Source of the DNA: Chloroflexota bacterium
GTDB lineage: Bacteria > Chloroflexota > Anaerolineae > UBA1429
Assembly: GCA_019873625.1 (NCBI GenBank)
Contig: JAIOAW010000008.1
Location: 1-64,000 of the forward strand
Length of the DNA: 64,000 nt
Direction of reading: 5' to 3'
Positions 34,261-42,318 of this stretch are shown piece by piece (the first letter of the stretch is position 1; the number at the start of each line of letters is the position of its first letter). The notes beneath the pieces are model-generated. The model saw only the letters and a program-made list of their open reading frames with translations, was not told the DNA's origin and did no database searches. Both the position numbers and the translations under genes were made by a program.

Positions 34261-35400
34261 TTACTTGCTGCTGGGCGGGTAAACCCATAGGAGCGGGTCG
34301 CGGCGGGTTACGTCCAGCGCGTACACGCGCCCCGAGGCGGCCCCTACAAAGATGCGGTCGCCCACCACCGCCGGCCGCGAAAGGACGCCGCCGTTAATCT
34401 GATCGTACACCATATCGCGCTCGCCCGTCTCTTTGTGGATGCTATAGAGCCGGCCGGCATCGGTGCCCACGATGAGGTTCTGCCCTTGAGATACGGGGCC
34501 AGCGCGCACCGCCCCCTCTACGGCGACGGGTTCCCAACGCGGCGAGCCATCGGCAACGCGCAGGCCGTACATATGCCCGCCGAGCGTGCCAAAATACACA
34601 TAGCCCTCTTCTACGAGGGCCTCGCCCCACACCCAGCCATCGAGTTCACCCGTCTTCCACAGTTCCGAGCCATCCTCCGCCTTGAGGACGTGGAGCCGTT
34701 TATCCACGCCTCCTACAAAGAGCAGCCCGTCGGCGAGCGTTACACTGCCGGGGATCGAGCAGCCTACGTCATAGCGCCAAATCTCCCGCCCCGTCTGCCG
34801 GTCGAGCGCATAGACGTAATGATCCATCGAGCCGACGTAAACGCGTGCCTCATCCACCGCTGGCGCGCCCCAGACGCGATCGCCCGTGGCAAAAGGGGCC
34901 TCCCAGGCGAGTTTCTGGGTGGCCAAATCCACGGCGTAGACGCGATGATCCGCTGAGCCGAAATAGGCCACGCCGCCCACCAACGTAACGCCCCCGATGA
35001 TGGAATCTTCGGCGGAGAAATCCCACTGTTTGGCACCCGTATTGCGGTCGAAGGCATAGAGGCGGCGATCAAACGAGGTAATGAGGAGAAGGCCATCGGA
35101 GACGACGGGCGTGCCGTACACCGCATCGAGCAGGGTGGCGGAATCCGAGGAGCGGCGGGCGATGGCACAGGCCGGCCCAGAGGATGGCGAGGCCGGCGGA
35201 TAGGACCATAGCACCTCGCCCCCCTTGGCGGCATCGAGCGCCACGACCTGCCCCGTCGAAAGGGCCGCATAGACGACGTCTTCTTGGACGGTAACCACCG
35301 TCCAACCGGGGTTCGTCAACCCCCCGCCCATACAGCCGGCCAAGGTAATGGCCGTCAGCAATAAAAGGGCCACAAGCCCGCGTTTTTTGAAAATCCTCAA
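34261..35400 (-). CDS. PQQ-type beta-propeller lipoprotein (BamB-like)
   Basis: 379 residues. A signal peptide ends at the lipobox LAGC (Cys22), so it is exported and lipid-anchored. Repeats of the type VYALDAATGxxxW (for example VVALDAAKGGEVLWSY, LYAFDRNTGAKQWDF, VYALDRQTGREIWRY) build a seven- or eight-bladed propeller as in BamB and PQQ dehydrogenases; no catalytic dehydrogenase residues are apparent. It sits between yidD and yidC, with 20 bases to the yidC start, which suggests a role in folding or receiving exported proteins. That role is inference. Confidence 0.87.
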   Translation of the reverse strand: MRIFKKRGLVALLLLTAITLAGCMGGGLTNPGWTVVTVQEDVVYAALSTGQVVALDAAKGGEVLWSYPPASPSSGPACAIARRSSDSATLLDAVYGTPVVSDGLLLITSFDRRLYAFDRNTGAKQWDFSAEDSIIGGVTLVGGVAYFGSADHRVYAVDLATQKLAWEAPFATGDRVWGAPAVDEARVYVGSMDHYVYALDRQTGREIWRYDVGCSIPGSVTLADGLLFVGGVDKRLHVLKAEDGSELWKTGELDGWVWGEALVEEGYVYFGTLGGHMYGLRVADGSPRWEPVAVEGAVRAGPVSQGQNLIVGTDAGRLYSIHKETGERDMVYDQINGGVLSRPAVVGDRIFVGAASGRVYALDVTRRDPLLWVYPPSSK

Positions 35401-35479
35401 GGCGCGAACCTCCTTACTCGAACGTCAGGGCCGCTGCAAGGCCCTGGGCACCCTCTCCGCGGGCGGTGGCACAGCCATT

Positions 35480-35692
35480 TTAGGGGACCGGGTCATACCC
35501 ACCGGGATGAAAAGGATGACAGCGCGAAAGCCGTTTCAGGCCCATCCAAACCCCTTTGGGCACGCCGTATTTGGCCACGGCCTCATACATATACTCGGAG
35601 CACGTGGGCACATAGCGGCAACTGGGCGGGAACATCGGCGAGATAACGCGTTTATAAAACCTCAACCCCTGTAATACGGCTTGCCGAAACAT
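35480..35692 (-). CDS. yidD: Membrane protein insertion efficiency factor YidD
   Basis: 70 residues, starting [20 protein letters not shown]; a longer in-frame ORF runs into rnpA and is not used. [16 protein letters not shown] with its conserved Cys residues and [17 protein letters not shown] at the end are the YidD signatures. The protein sits at the inner face of the membrane and assists YidC. It follows rnpA by 10 bases, the standard order. Confidence 0.94.
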   Translation of the reverse strand: MFRQAVLQGLRFYKRVISPMFPPSCRYVPTCSEYMYEAVAKYGVPKGVWMGLKRLSRCHPFHPGGYDPVP

Positions 35693-35702
35693 CGTTGGGG
35701 CA

Positions 35703-36068
35703 TCACTCCGCCACGCAAGGCTCTTGTTCACGATCAAATAACTGCGCCATACTGAAAAGGCCCGTAACCGCCTGCTGAATCTCCGCCCACTCGGCGCGGA
35801 CAATCCCAGCTCGGGCGATAAGCACCACATCCCACCCAGGTGCGGTAAGGTCGCAGAGCGGCCGCACGGCCTCGCGCAAAAGACGCTTGACGCGATTCCG
35901 CACGACCGCTTTGCCGATCCGTTTGCTCACCGAGAACCCAAACCGCGAATGAGGTAAGCCGTTGGGAGATTTACAGATGACGAGAATGCGATTCGACCAA
36001 CAGCGCCCCTCGGCATGCACACGTTCGAAATCCGCTGATTTGGTAAGCCGATACCTCTTGGGTAACAC
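35703..36068 (-). CDS. rnpA: Ribonuclease P protein component
   Basis: 121 residues. [18 protein letters not shown] and the RNR motif region [18 protein letters not shown] (near residue 54) identify RnpA, the basic protein that helps RNase P RNA remove 5' leaders from tRNA precursors. It lies 15 bases after rpmH, on the same transcript from the promoter at 36301-36330. The catalytic RNA gene is not in the window. Confidence 0.95.
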   Translation of the reverse strand: MLPKRYRLTKSADFERVHAEGRCWSNRILVICKSPNGLPHSRFGFSVSKRIGKAVVRNRVKRLLREAVRPLCDLTAPGWDVVLIARAGIVRAEWAEIQQAVTGLFSMAQLFDREQEPCVAE

Positions 36069-36083
36069 GCCTGCGCAAGGGCG

Positions 36084-36239
36084 CTACACGGTGTAGTGCT
36101 TCTGAACCGTCAGCCGTTTGCGGCCCTTTTCGCGGCGCGCCTTGAGGACCCTGCGCCCCGTTCGGGTGGCCATACGCGCGCGAAAGCCGTGTACCCGCAT
36201 ACGACGACGCTTCTTGGGCTGCCATGTTCGCTTGGGCAT
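36084..36239 (-). CDS. rpmH: 50S ribosomal protein L34
   Basis: 51 residues: [19 protein letters not shown] is the universal L34 start, followed by [20 protein letters not shown] and KRLTV, with an extra QKHYTV tail of six residues. It is very basic and binds 23S rRNA. The start is fixed by MPKRT and a GAGTAGAG-type purine tract upstream. It is the first gene of the reverse cluster ending at parB. Confidence 0.97.
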   Translation of the reverse strand: MPKRTWQPKKRRRMRVHGFRARMATRTGRRVLKARREKGRKRLTVQKHYTV

Positions 36240-36281
36240 GCTCTACTCCTCGATGTTCTTGCCAGCGGCAAGGGTTTCTAT

Positions 36282-36321
36282 GGTGCCTAGACGATTGGTG
36301 ATTATACCTGGCCTAGGCACC
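36282..36321. promoter_or_regulatory. Inverted repeat bracketing the rpmH -10 box
   Basis: GGTGCCTAG (36282-36290) and CTAGGCACC (36313-36321) are perfect 9-base inverted repeats about 31 bases centre to centre, three helical turns. One half lies in the promoter spacer, the other just past the start site, an arrangement that fits a looping or dimeric regulator, or a 5'-leader stem if transcription starts further upstream. Confidence 0.6.
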
Positions 36322-36330
36322 TATTGTCAA
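36301..36330 (-). promoter_or_regulatory. Strong promoter of the rpmH cluster
   Basis: Reverse strand TTGACA (36330-36325), 18 bases, TATAAT (36306-36301): both boxes are perfect consensus, 62 bases ahead of rpmH. It is the best sigma70-type promoter in the window, as expected for ribosomal-protein expression. Confidence 0.9.
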
Positions 36331-36360
36331 GTTTACGGCCCAAGGGGTTGGCGCAACCGT

Positions 36361-37425
36361 CTAGAACGTGGTCTCCAGGCGGATGGTGCACCCCTTCTCG
36401 GCCGCCTCGGGCGCCCGTGTCATAATCTCCACCAGGTGCCGGCCATGCTCAGCCGTCAGGAGGAGGGGCTTGCCCTCGCGCAAACAATCCACCACGTGGA
36501 GCACGCCCAAATCGCGGGTTGGCTCTTCGGGTTCCACGGGCACCTCGGCCCATTCGTGGGTCTTGCTCTGGTACATCTCTAGGAGGGTTATGCCCCGCTC
36601 GCCCCCTAGGCTGATGGTCCCCTCGCTCCCAAAGATTTGGAGCCTCGGTCCGCGCGCCGCCTCGACGCAATAGGTCGCATCGAGGAAGGCAAAGGTGGCC
36701 TGGCCAAAATCGAGCATCAGGAGCGAGTTGTCATCAATCTCCACGTCAATCCGCTTGCCGGCAAAAGGCCCCGCCGTGATGTAGCGTACCGGCAGAGACC
36801 TCCCCGAAAAGCAGGCCAGCGCTTGCACCGGCCCGAGGATGCTCGTGATCTGCGACAAGCCGTGCACACCCAGGTCTAAGATAGGGTTCGAGCCGGGTTT
36901 GTAATACCAGGTCGAATCGCGCGGCACCTGGTGTTTTTCGGGGCCATCGTGCGAGGCGCGCACCGTGGCAAAGGCCACTTTGCCGATGGCTCCCCCCTGG
37001 ACGAGGTCGCGGATTTTGCAGACGACTTTGCGCACGCGGTGCTCCGGCGCGGAGGCTAACAGGAGGTTGCGCTGCTTGGCCTCTTCGATGAGGATGGTGG
37101 CCTCTTCGACGGAGGTGGTCATCGGCTTTTGCGTATAGACGTGTTTGCCAGCGCGCAGGCCCTTGAGGCTCACCTGAAAATGCTCGGGGATGCGCGTCAG
37201 GTTGACGAGGAGGTCAAACTCAGCCTCGGCGAGCATCTTGTCCAGGTCCGTATAATAGGCCGGCACGCCGAACTTTTCGCTGATGTATTGGGCGCGCTCC
37301 TCGAGGACGTCGCACACGGCCACCACCTCGCACTTGCCCATAGCCTCGATGGCCTTCATCCCCGGCAGGTGCATCCCCTCGGCGATCGCTCCGCACCCTA
37401 CCACACCGATTCGAACTTTTTCCAT
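36361..37425 (-). CDS. Gfo/Idh/MocA-family oxidoreductase
   Basis: 354 residues from MEKVRIGVVG, with GGGAGG six bases before it; an adjacent upstream ATG is an alternative. The Rossmann motif GVVGCGAIAEGMHLPG is at residues 6-21 and the catalytic lysine lies in YTQKPMTTSVEEA near residue 97; a C-terminal dimerisation sheet follows (LQIFGSEGTISLGG). The family oxidises or reduces sugars and inositols with NAD(P). Its substrate is unknown. It occupies the place next to rpmH where dnaA is often found. Confidence 0.9.
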   Translation of the reverse strand: MEKVRIGVVGCGAIAEGMHLPGMKAIEAMGKCEVVAVCDVLEERAQYISEKFGVPAYYTDLDKMLAEAEFDLLVNLTRIPEHFQVSLKGLRAGKHVYTQKPMTTSVEEATILIEEAKQRNLLLASAPEHRVRKVVCKIRDLVQGGAIGKVAFATVRASHDGPEKHQVPRDSTWYYKPGSNPILDLGVHGLSQITSILGPVQALACFSGRSLPVRYITAGPFAGKRIDVEIDDNSLLMLDFGQATFAFLDATYCVEAARGPRLQIFGSEGTISLGGERGITLLEMYQSKTHEWAEVPVEPEEPTRDLGVLHVVDCLREGKPLLLTAEHGRHLVEIMTRAPEAAEKGCTIRLETTF

Positions 37426-37486
37426 CATCACCCTCCCAAGATGCGTGTTGCCCGTATGATACCCCTCAAAGGGCTGGGCGCGAAAA

Positions 37487-37509
37487 AGGCCGGGGAATCT
37501 CCCCGGCCT
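37487..37509 (-). terminator. Intrinsic terminator of the MoxR gene
   Basis: AGGCCGGGGA pairs with TCCCCGGCCT around three bases; on the reverse strand it is followed by TTTTTCG, 20 bases after the MoxR stop codon. Confidence 0.82.
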
Positions 37510-37528
37510 CAAGGCCCATCGAAAAGGG

Positions 37529-38488
37529 TTACCGCGCCTCGGCGCGTACGCGCGTGCCCGGCACGGGCACGGTGCTCAAAATCTCCTGCACCACCTGGCG
37601 CGTATCCACATTGCGGATGCGCGCCGATGGGCTGACGATGATGCGATGCGCGAGCACCACCTCGGCCAGCGCCTTGATGTCATCGGGCAAGACGAAATCT
37701 CGCCCCCGCAGGGCGGCGAGCGCCTGCCCGGTTTTATAGAGGCCGAGCGAGCCGCGCGGGCTGGCGCCAAGGTAAACATCGGGGTAGTCTCGCGTGGCCT
37801 GCACAAGCGCCACGATATACTCTTTGACCAGGGCATCCACATAGACCTGCTTGACCAGATTCTGCGCCTCGATGAGCATCTCCACCGAGATGACCTGGTC
37901 AATCGTCTCGATGGGGTGGATGAACTGCTGGGCATCGAGGATGCGGATTTCCTCCCCCGCCTTGGGGTAGCCCAGGCTGATGCGCATCAAAAAGCGGTCC
38001 AACTGGGCCTCAGGCAGTGGGAAGGTGCCCTCATACTCGATGGGGTTCTGCGTCGCGAGCACCATAAACGGCTGGGGCAGGCGGTAGGTGCGCTCATCCA
38101 CCGTAACCTGGTGCTCCTCCATCGCCTCGAGGAGCGCCGATTGCGTTTTGGGCGTGGCGCGGTTGATTTCATCCGTCAGGACGATCTGGGCCATAATCGG
38201 CCCAGGGCGGAATTCGAAATCTCGCGTTTTGGGGTTGAACACCGAGACGCCGGTGATATCGCTGGGGAGGAGGTCCGGCGTGAACTGGATGCGCCGGAAG
38301 GTGCACCCCACCGATTTGGCGAGGGACCGGGCGAGCATCGTCTTGCCGACGCCGGGCACATCTTCGATGAGGATATGGCCTTGGCAGAGCATAGCCACAA
38401 AGGCCAACTCCACCTCGCGCCGTTTGCCGATAATGACTTTTTCGACGTTATTGATTACCAAATCGCCTATCTCTTGAACGCGGCCCAT
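37529..38488 (-). CDS. MoxR-family AAA+ ATPase
   Basis: 319 residues from MGRVQEIGD behind TTAGGAGGTTTT; two earlier in-frame ATGs lack a binding site. Walker [13 protein letters not shown] (near residue 42), Walker [24 protein letters not shown] (near residue 106), sensor 1 [22 protein letters not shown] and the lid domain ending in a VPVPG-containing tail are standard. MoxR ATPases act as chaperones that insert cofactors or activate partner complexes, often with von Willebrand A proteins; no such partner is adjacent here. It has its own promoter (38524-38552) and terminator. Confidence 0.93.
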   Translation of the reverse strand: MGRVQEIGDLVINNVEKVIIGKRREVELAFVAMLCQGHILIEDVPGVGKTMLARSLAKSVGCTFRRIQFTPDLLPSDITGVSVFNPKTRDFEFRPGPIMAQIVLTDEINRATPKTQSALLEAMEEHQVTVDERTYRLPQPFMVLATQNPIEYEGTFPLPEAQLDRFLMRISLGYPKAGEEIRILDAQQFIHPIETIDQVISVEMLIEAQNLVKQVYVDALVKEYIVALVQATRDYPDVYLGASPRGSLGLYKTGQALAALRGRDFVLPDDIKALAEVVLAHRIIVSPSARIRNVDTRQVVQEILSTVPVPGTRVRAEAR

Positions 38489-38523
38489 AAAACCTCCTAA
38501 GGAACGCTCCATAAAGCCCACAC

Positions 38524-38552
38524 AAGATACACGATAAAAAGCCCCCTGTCAA
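38524..38552 (-). promoter_or_regulatory. MoxR promoter
   Basis: Reverse strand TTGACA (38552-38547), 17 bases, TATCTT (38529-38524), 35 bases before the MoxR ATG. Confidence 0.72.
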
Positions 38553-38589
38553 AGCGGAGGCGACATAACAAAAATGATTCTCTCCGGCC

Positions 38590-38766
38590 TTACCGGAGGC
38601 CAAGGCCCTGAAGCCACAGCCGTACCTTGAGGATGAACTCCGTGAGATGGCCCCCCACGGCCTGCAGTAAGGCAAAGAAGGCGATGGTCAGGATGAGGGT
38701 AACGATGACCCATTCCAGCCATTCGGCGCCGCGTTCTTGGTGCCAAGAGGCCCTTCCCCCCCACAT
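38590..38766 (-). CDS. Small single-pass membrane protein, pilin-like
   Basis: 58 residues from MWGGRASWHQE behind GGGGAGCGACGT. HQERGAEWLEWVIVTLILTI resembles the glycine-glutamate entry and hydrophobic helix of Flp or TadE-type pilin-like proteins (residues 9-36), followed by an amphipathic stretch (LTEFILKVRLWLQGL). No prepilin peptidase or secretion ATPase genes are near, so this is only a resemblance. A promoter with good spacing lies 80 bases upstream, which supports that the gene is real. Confidence 0.6.
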   Translation of the reverse strand: MWGGRASWHQERGAEWLEWVIVTLILTIAFFALLQAVGGHLTEFILKVRLWLQGLGLR

Positions 38767-38846
38767 ACGTCGCTCCCCTTGCAGCCTCAGATGATGCGCT
38801 ATCCCCCACGGCGCGAATTGACGCCGCACCGCAAGGCGTGTAGAGT

Positions 38847-38875
38847 AGTTTACCGTAAGATGGCGATCTTGCCAA
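38847..38875 (-). promoter_or_regulatory. Promoter of the pilin-like small gene
   Basis: Reverse strand TTGGCA (38875-38870), 17 bases, TAAACT (38852-38847). Five of six and four of six matches; 81 bases ahead of the small gene. Confidence 0.55.
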
Positions 38876-38909
38876 CCCAAGGGGATGCGCGAGCCGCCTT
38901 GGCTCGAGA

Positions 38910-38939
38910 TTGGACGATTCGCCCAAAGCGCGATAAGAT
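38910..38939 (+). promoter_or_regulatory. Promoter of the S1-domain gene
   Basis: TTGGAC (38910-38915), 18 bases, TAAGAT (38934-38939), 75 bases upstream of the S1-domain ATG. It is divergent from the promoter at 38847-38875. Confidence 0.55.
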
Positions 38940-39014
38940 ACCGTTTGTGCCGTGTGGGCCCGGCCAAGGCGCCCAGGGCACAAAGGCGATTCAAGATGAT
39001 GAGGGTTTATAGGT

Positions 39015-40004
39015 ATGGACGGGTATAATCTCAATTCTTTGGCCGATTTCCTTCAAAAAGCCCTTGATCGCTACCGTGGCAATGGGGAGGCCCCCCGCGG
39101 CGTGCCCCCTAGAAAGGCGCGTTCTATCACCGCCTTGGGCGAGGGGCAATACGCCCCGGGCGCGCCCTTGCGCGACGCGGCGTTCGAGGCGGCCTGGAAG
39201 GACCTCGAAGCCCTTTGGCAAAGGGGAGAAGTAACCACCGCCATCGTAACAGGGTGGAACCGAGGCGGCCTGCTCGTGCGCTGGAACGACCTGCAAGGCT
39301 TTGTGCCCGCCTCGCAACTCAAAGAGGTGCCCATCTTTGAGAGCGAAGAGGCGCGCGATGAGGTGCTTTCTCGCTGGGTAGGCGAGGAACTGCGGCTCAA
39401 AGTCATCGAGTTGGACCCCTCGCGCAACCGCCTGGTGTTTTCGGAACGGGCCACCCTCTGGGGGCCGGGCGATGCGGAACGGCTCCTTGCCGAACTCAAG
39501 CCCGGAGATATCCGCGAGGGCTATGTGAGCAACCTGTGCGACTTTGGCGCCTTTGTGGATTTGGGCGGTGTCGATGGGTTGATCCATATTTCCGAACTTT
39601 CGTGGGGGCGGGTCGTCCATCCGGCCAAGCATCTCAGTTTGGGGCAGAGGGTGCGCGTCTTGGTCCTCTCGGTGGATCGCGAAGAGCGGCACGTCAGCCT
39701 GAGCCTGAAGCGCCTCCTGCCGAACCCGTGGGCCTATGTGGAAGAAAAGTACGCGCCAGACCAAGTGGTGGAGGCGACCGTAACCCACGTGGTGGATTTT
39801 GGCATCTTTGTGCAACTCGAAGAGGGCCTCGAAGGGTTGGTGCACATCTCGGAAATCTCCGATGAGCATATCGCCGATTTACATCGCCTCGCTTCCCCGG
39901 GCGATCGGGTGCGGGTGCGCATCCTGCACATTGACGCGCCCAAACACCGCCTTAGCCTGAGTATGCGCGAGCCGCTGAGCGGCTCACAGGGCGAAGGCGA
40001 ATAG
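39015..40004 (+). CDS. S1 RNA-binding protein with three S1 domains
   Basis: 329 residues. Three S1 OB-folds are visible: residues about 70-140 (GEVTTAIVTGWNRGGLLVRW, QGFVPASQL), 160-232 (GDIREGYVSNLCDFGAFVDL, GLIHISELSW) and 245-318 (VVEATVTHVVDFGIFVQLEE, LVHISEISDE). The N-terminal 65 residues are low in structure. This is shorter than ribosomal protein S1 (four to six domains) and resembles the S1-like proteins of GC-rich Gram-positives; it probably binds mRNA during translation or decay. A GAGGG sequence lies 11 bases before the ATG, a rather long spacing. Confidence 0.9.
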   Translation: MDGYNLNSLADFLQKALDRYRGNGEAPRGVPPRKARSITALGEGQYAPGAPLRDAAFEAAWKDLEALWQRGEVTTAIVTGWNRGGLLVRWNDLQGFVPASQLKEVPIFESEEARDEVLSRWVGEELRLKVIELDPSRNRLVFSERATLWGPGDAERLLAELKPGDIREGYVSNLCDFGAFVDLGGVDGLIHISELSWGRVVHPAKHLSLGQRVRVLVLSVDREERHVSLSLKRLLPNPWAYVEEKYAPDQVVEATVTHVVDFGIFVQLEEGLEGLVHISEISDEHIADLHRLASPGDRVRVRILHIDAPKHRLSLSMREPLSGSQGEGE

Positions 40005-40043
40005 GGAAGGCTCCTTCTAACCCACGTATCGGCTTGACCCACG

Positions 40044-42305
40044 ATGAAACGCAAAACAACCCCTCGCAAAAAGGCCCCGCCGCCCAAACATCCGGCGATT
40101 CCTTGGAAAGAGATCGCCGGCACGCTTGGACGTTGGCTGCGCCGCCAGGAACTATGGGGCCTGGTCATCACCGTGCTCGGCGCGATGACGCTCGTCGCGC
40201 TGACCTCGCGCGACCAAGGGGCCTTGGGCCAGGCTTGGTCGCTCGCCCTGCGCCGTGCCTTTGGCCTGGGCGCCTACCCGCTTGCCGTGATCCTCATCGT
40301 GGGGGGACTCTTTCTTATGGTGCGCAATGCCCTGCAATCCTCTTGGCGCCCGCGCTGGCAGGCCGTGGTCGGGTGGGAACTCGTCTTCTTTGGCCTACTC
40401 GGGTTCATCCACATCCTGGCCAAGGCCTCGCCGCTCACCTTGGCCGAAGAGGGCAAGCGCGGCGGGTTCATCGGCTGGGCCTTGTGGCGCCTCATGGTGC
40501 CCTACTTGGGCAAAGCGCCCAGCGCTTTTCTTCTCTTTTTGGTCATCCTTGGGGGAGTGTATCTCGCTTCGGGCGTCCCTTGGGCCAAGGTCGTCTGGGG
40601 AGTGCGTTGGGCCTGGGCGCAAATCGGCATGCGCTGGCGTGCTCGCGTTGTGCGGCGGCGCCTCGCCGAACGGCAGGCTGCCTCCGCGGAACGGGCCGCG
40701 GGAGCGGCACCCCGGGCGCCCCGCAAAGCCGCGCCGGAACCCGCGCCGCGCCCCGCGCCGTCCCCCTCGCTCAAAGGGGAGGCACCCTCACTGCCCGCGC
40801 AGGAACCCTCTTTTCTCCACCCCGATGCGCCCCCCGAGGCGCTCCCGCCGCTCACCCTCCTTTCGCCCGACCGCACCGTAGAAAGCGATGAGGCCGAGGC
40901 CCGTGAACGCGCCCGCCTCATCGAAGAGACGTTGGCCGCCTTCGGCATCCCGGCGGAGGTGGTGGAGTGGAACCGAGGGCCGGTGGTTACGCAGTTCGGC
41001 GTGGAGCCGGGGTTCGTCGAACGGCCCGACCGCGACGGCACGCCGCGCCGCCAAAAGGTGCGTGTGAGCCAGATTTTGGCCTTGCAAAACGACCTGGCCT
41101 TAGCCCTGGCGGCGGTGCCCATCCGCATCGAGGCCCCCGTGCCGGGGCGATCGCTCGTGGGCATCGAGGTGCCCAACGAGGTCAAGGCCACGGTGGGCCT
41201 GCGCGGCGTGATGGAATCTCCCCAATTCCGGCAGATGCGCTCGCCCTTGCGCCTGGCGCTGGGGCGCAGCGTCTCTGGCGAGCCGGTGGTGGCCGACCTG
41301 ACGGCTATGCCGCACCTGCTCATCGCCGGGGCCACGGGCACGGGCAAGAGCGTCTGCCTGAACGCCATCCTCATCGCGCTCCTGTGCCAAAATACGCCGG
41401 AGCAACTCCGCCTTTTGCTCATTGACCCCAAACGCGTCGAGTTCACGGCCTATAACGGCATCCCGCACCTCCTCTCGCCCGTGGTGGTGGAGCCGGAGCG
41501 GGTGGTCTCGGCGCTGAAATGGGTGGTGCGCGAGATGGAACGGCGCTACCGCGAGTTCGCCCAGGTGGGCGCTCGCAACCTGGCGGCCTATAACCGCACC
41601 GTGGCCAAGCGCCGCGCGGCACCGCTCCCGATGATCGTGGTGATCATTGACGAACTGGCCGACCTGATGCTCGCCGCGCCGGAGGAGGTGGAGCGCACCA
41701 TCTGCCGCATCGCCCAAATGGCCCGCGCCACGGGGATCCATCTCGTCATCGCCACGCAGCGCCCTTCGGTAGACGTGGTAACGGGCCTCATCAAGGCCAA
41801 CTTTCCGGCGCGCATCAGTTTCGCCGTGAGTTCCCAGGTAGATTCGCGCGTGGTGCTCGATGCCCCCGGCGCCGAAAAACTCTTGGGGCGCGGCGATATG
41901 CTCTTTATGGCGCCCGATTCGCCGCGCCTTCAACGCATCCAGGGGTGTTTCGTCTCCGACCAAGAGGTGCGCAACGTGGTCAACTTTTGGCGCGCGCGGG
42001 CGGCACAAGGGGTGCAGGAACCCTTGCCGCTCCAAGAGGAGGCCCCTCCTTGGGAATCTGCCGAGGCCGAGGCAGAGGAGGATGACGAACTTTTGCAAAG
42101 GGCCATCGCCTTGGTGCGCGAACGGCGCCAGGCCTCGGCCTCGTTCCTCCAGCGCCATATGCGCATCGGCTACCCGCGCGCGGCGCGGCTGATGGATCAA
42201 CTGGAAAAGATGGGCATCGTCGGCCCGGTGGAGGCGGGTGGCCGTTCGCGCGTGGTGCTCGACGCGGAGGGCAAGCCGCTCACTTCCCCGAACGAGGAGG
42301 CCTAG
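40044..42305 (+). CDS. ftsK: DNA translocase FtsK/SpoIIIE
   Basis: 753 residues. Four hydrophobic helices lie in residues 30-165 (WGLVITVLGAMTLVAL, AYPLAVILIVGGLFLMV and others), a Pro/Ala-rich linker covers about 205-270, then the motor: Walker A GATGTGKSVCLNAIL (near residue 432) and Walker B MIVVIIDELADLML (near residue 532). The C-terminal gamma winged helix (SASFLQRHMRIGYPRAARLMDQLEKMG) recognises polar DNA motifs. It pumps chromosomal DNA through the closing septum. It starts 39 bases after the S1 gene, on the same strand. Confidence 0.95.
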   Translation: MKRKTTPRKKAPPPKHPAIPWKEIAGTLGRWLRRQELWGLVITVLGAMTLVALTSRDQGALGQAWSLALRRAFGLGAYPLAVILIVGGLFLMVRNALQSSWRPRWQAVVGWELVFFGLLGFIHILAKASPLTLAEEGKRGGFIGWALWRLMVPYLGKAPSAFLLFLVILGGVYLASGVPWAKVVWGVRWAWAQIGMRWRARVVRRRLAERQAASAERAAGAAPRAPRKAAPEPAPRPAPSPSLKGEAPSLPAQEPSFLHPDAPPEALPPLTLLSPDRTVESDEAEARERARLIEETLAAFGIPAEVVEWNRGPVVTQFGVEPGFVERPDRDGTPRRQKVRVSQILALQNDLALALAAVPIRIEAPVPGRSLVGIEVPNEVKATVGLRGVMESPQFRQMRSPLRLALGRSVSGEPVVADLTAMPHLLIAGATGTGKSVCLNAILIALLCQNTPEQLRLLLIDPKRVEFTAYNGIPHLLSPVVVEPERVVSALKWVVREMERRYREFAQVGARNLAAYNRTVAKRRAAPLPMIVVIIDELADLMLAAPEEVERTICRIAQMARATGIHLVIATQRPSVDVVTGLIKANFPARISFAVSSQVDSRVVLDAPGAEKLLGRGDMLFMAPDSPRLQRIQGCFVSDQEVRNVVNFWRARAAQGVQEPLPLQEEAPPWESAEAEAEEDDELLQRAIALVRERRQASASFLQRHMRIGYPRAARLMDQLEKMGIVGPVEAGGRSRVVLDAEGKPLTSPNEEA

Positions 42306-42318
42306 AAGGGGATAACCC

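Noticed and set aside
36240-36360. Replication origin upstream of rpmH.
   Set aside because: Only 121 bases, with no DnaA-box cluster, no dnaA gene and no AT-rich unwinding region; the AT-rich part is explained by the promoter.
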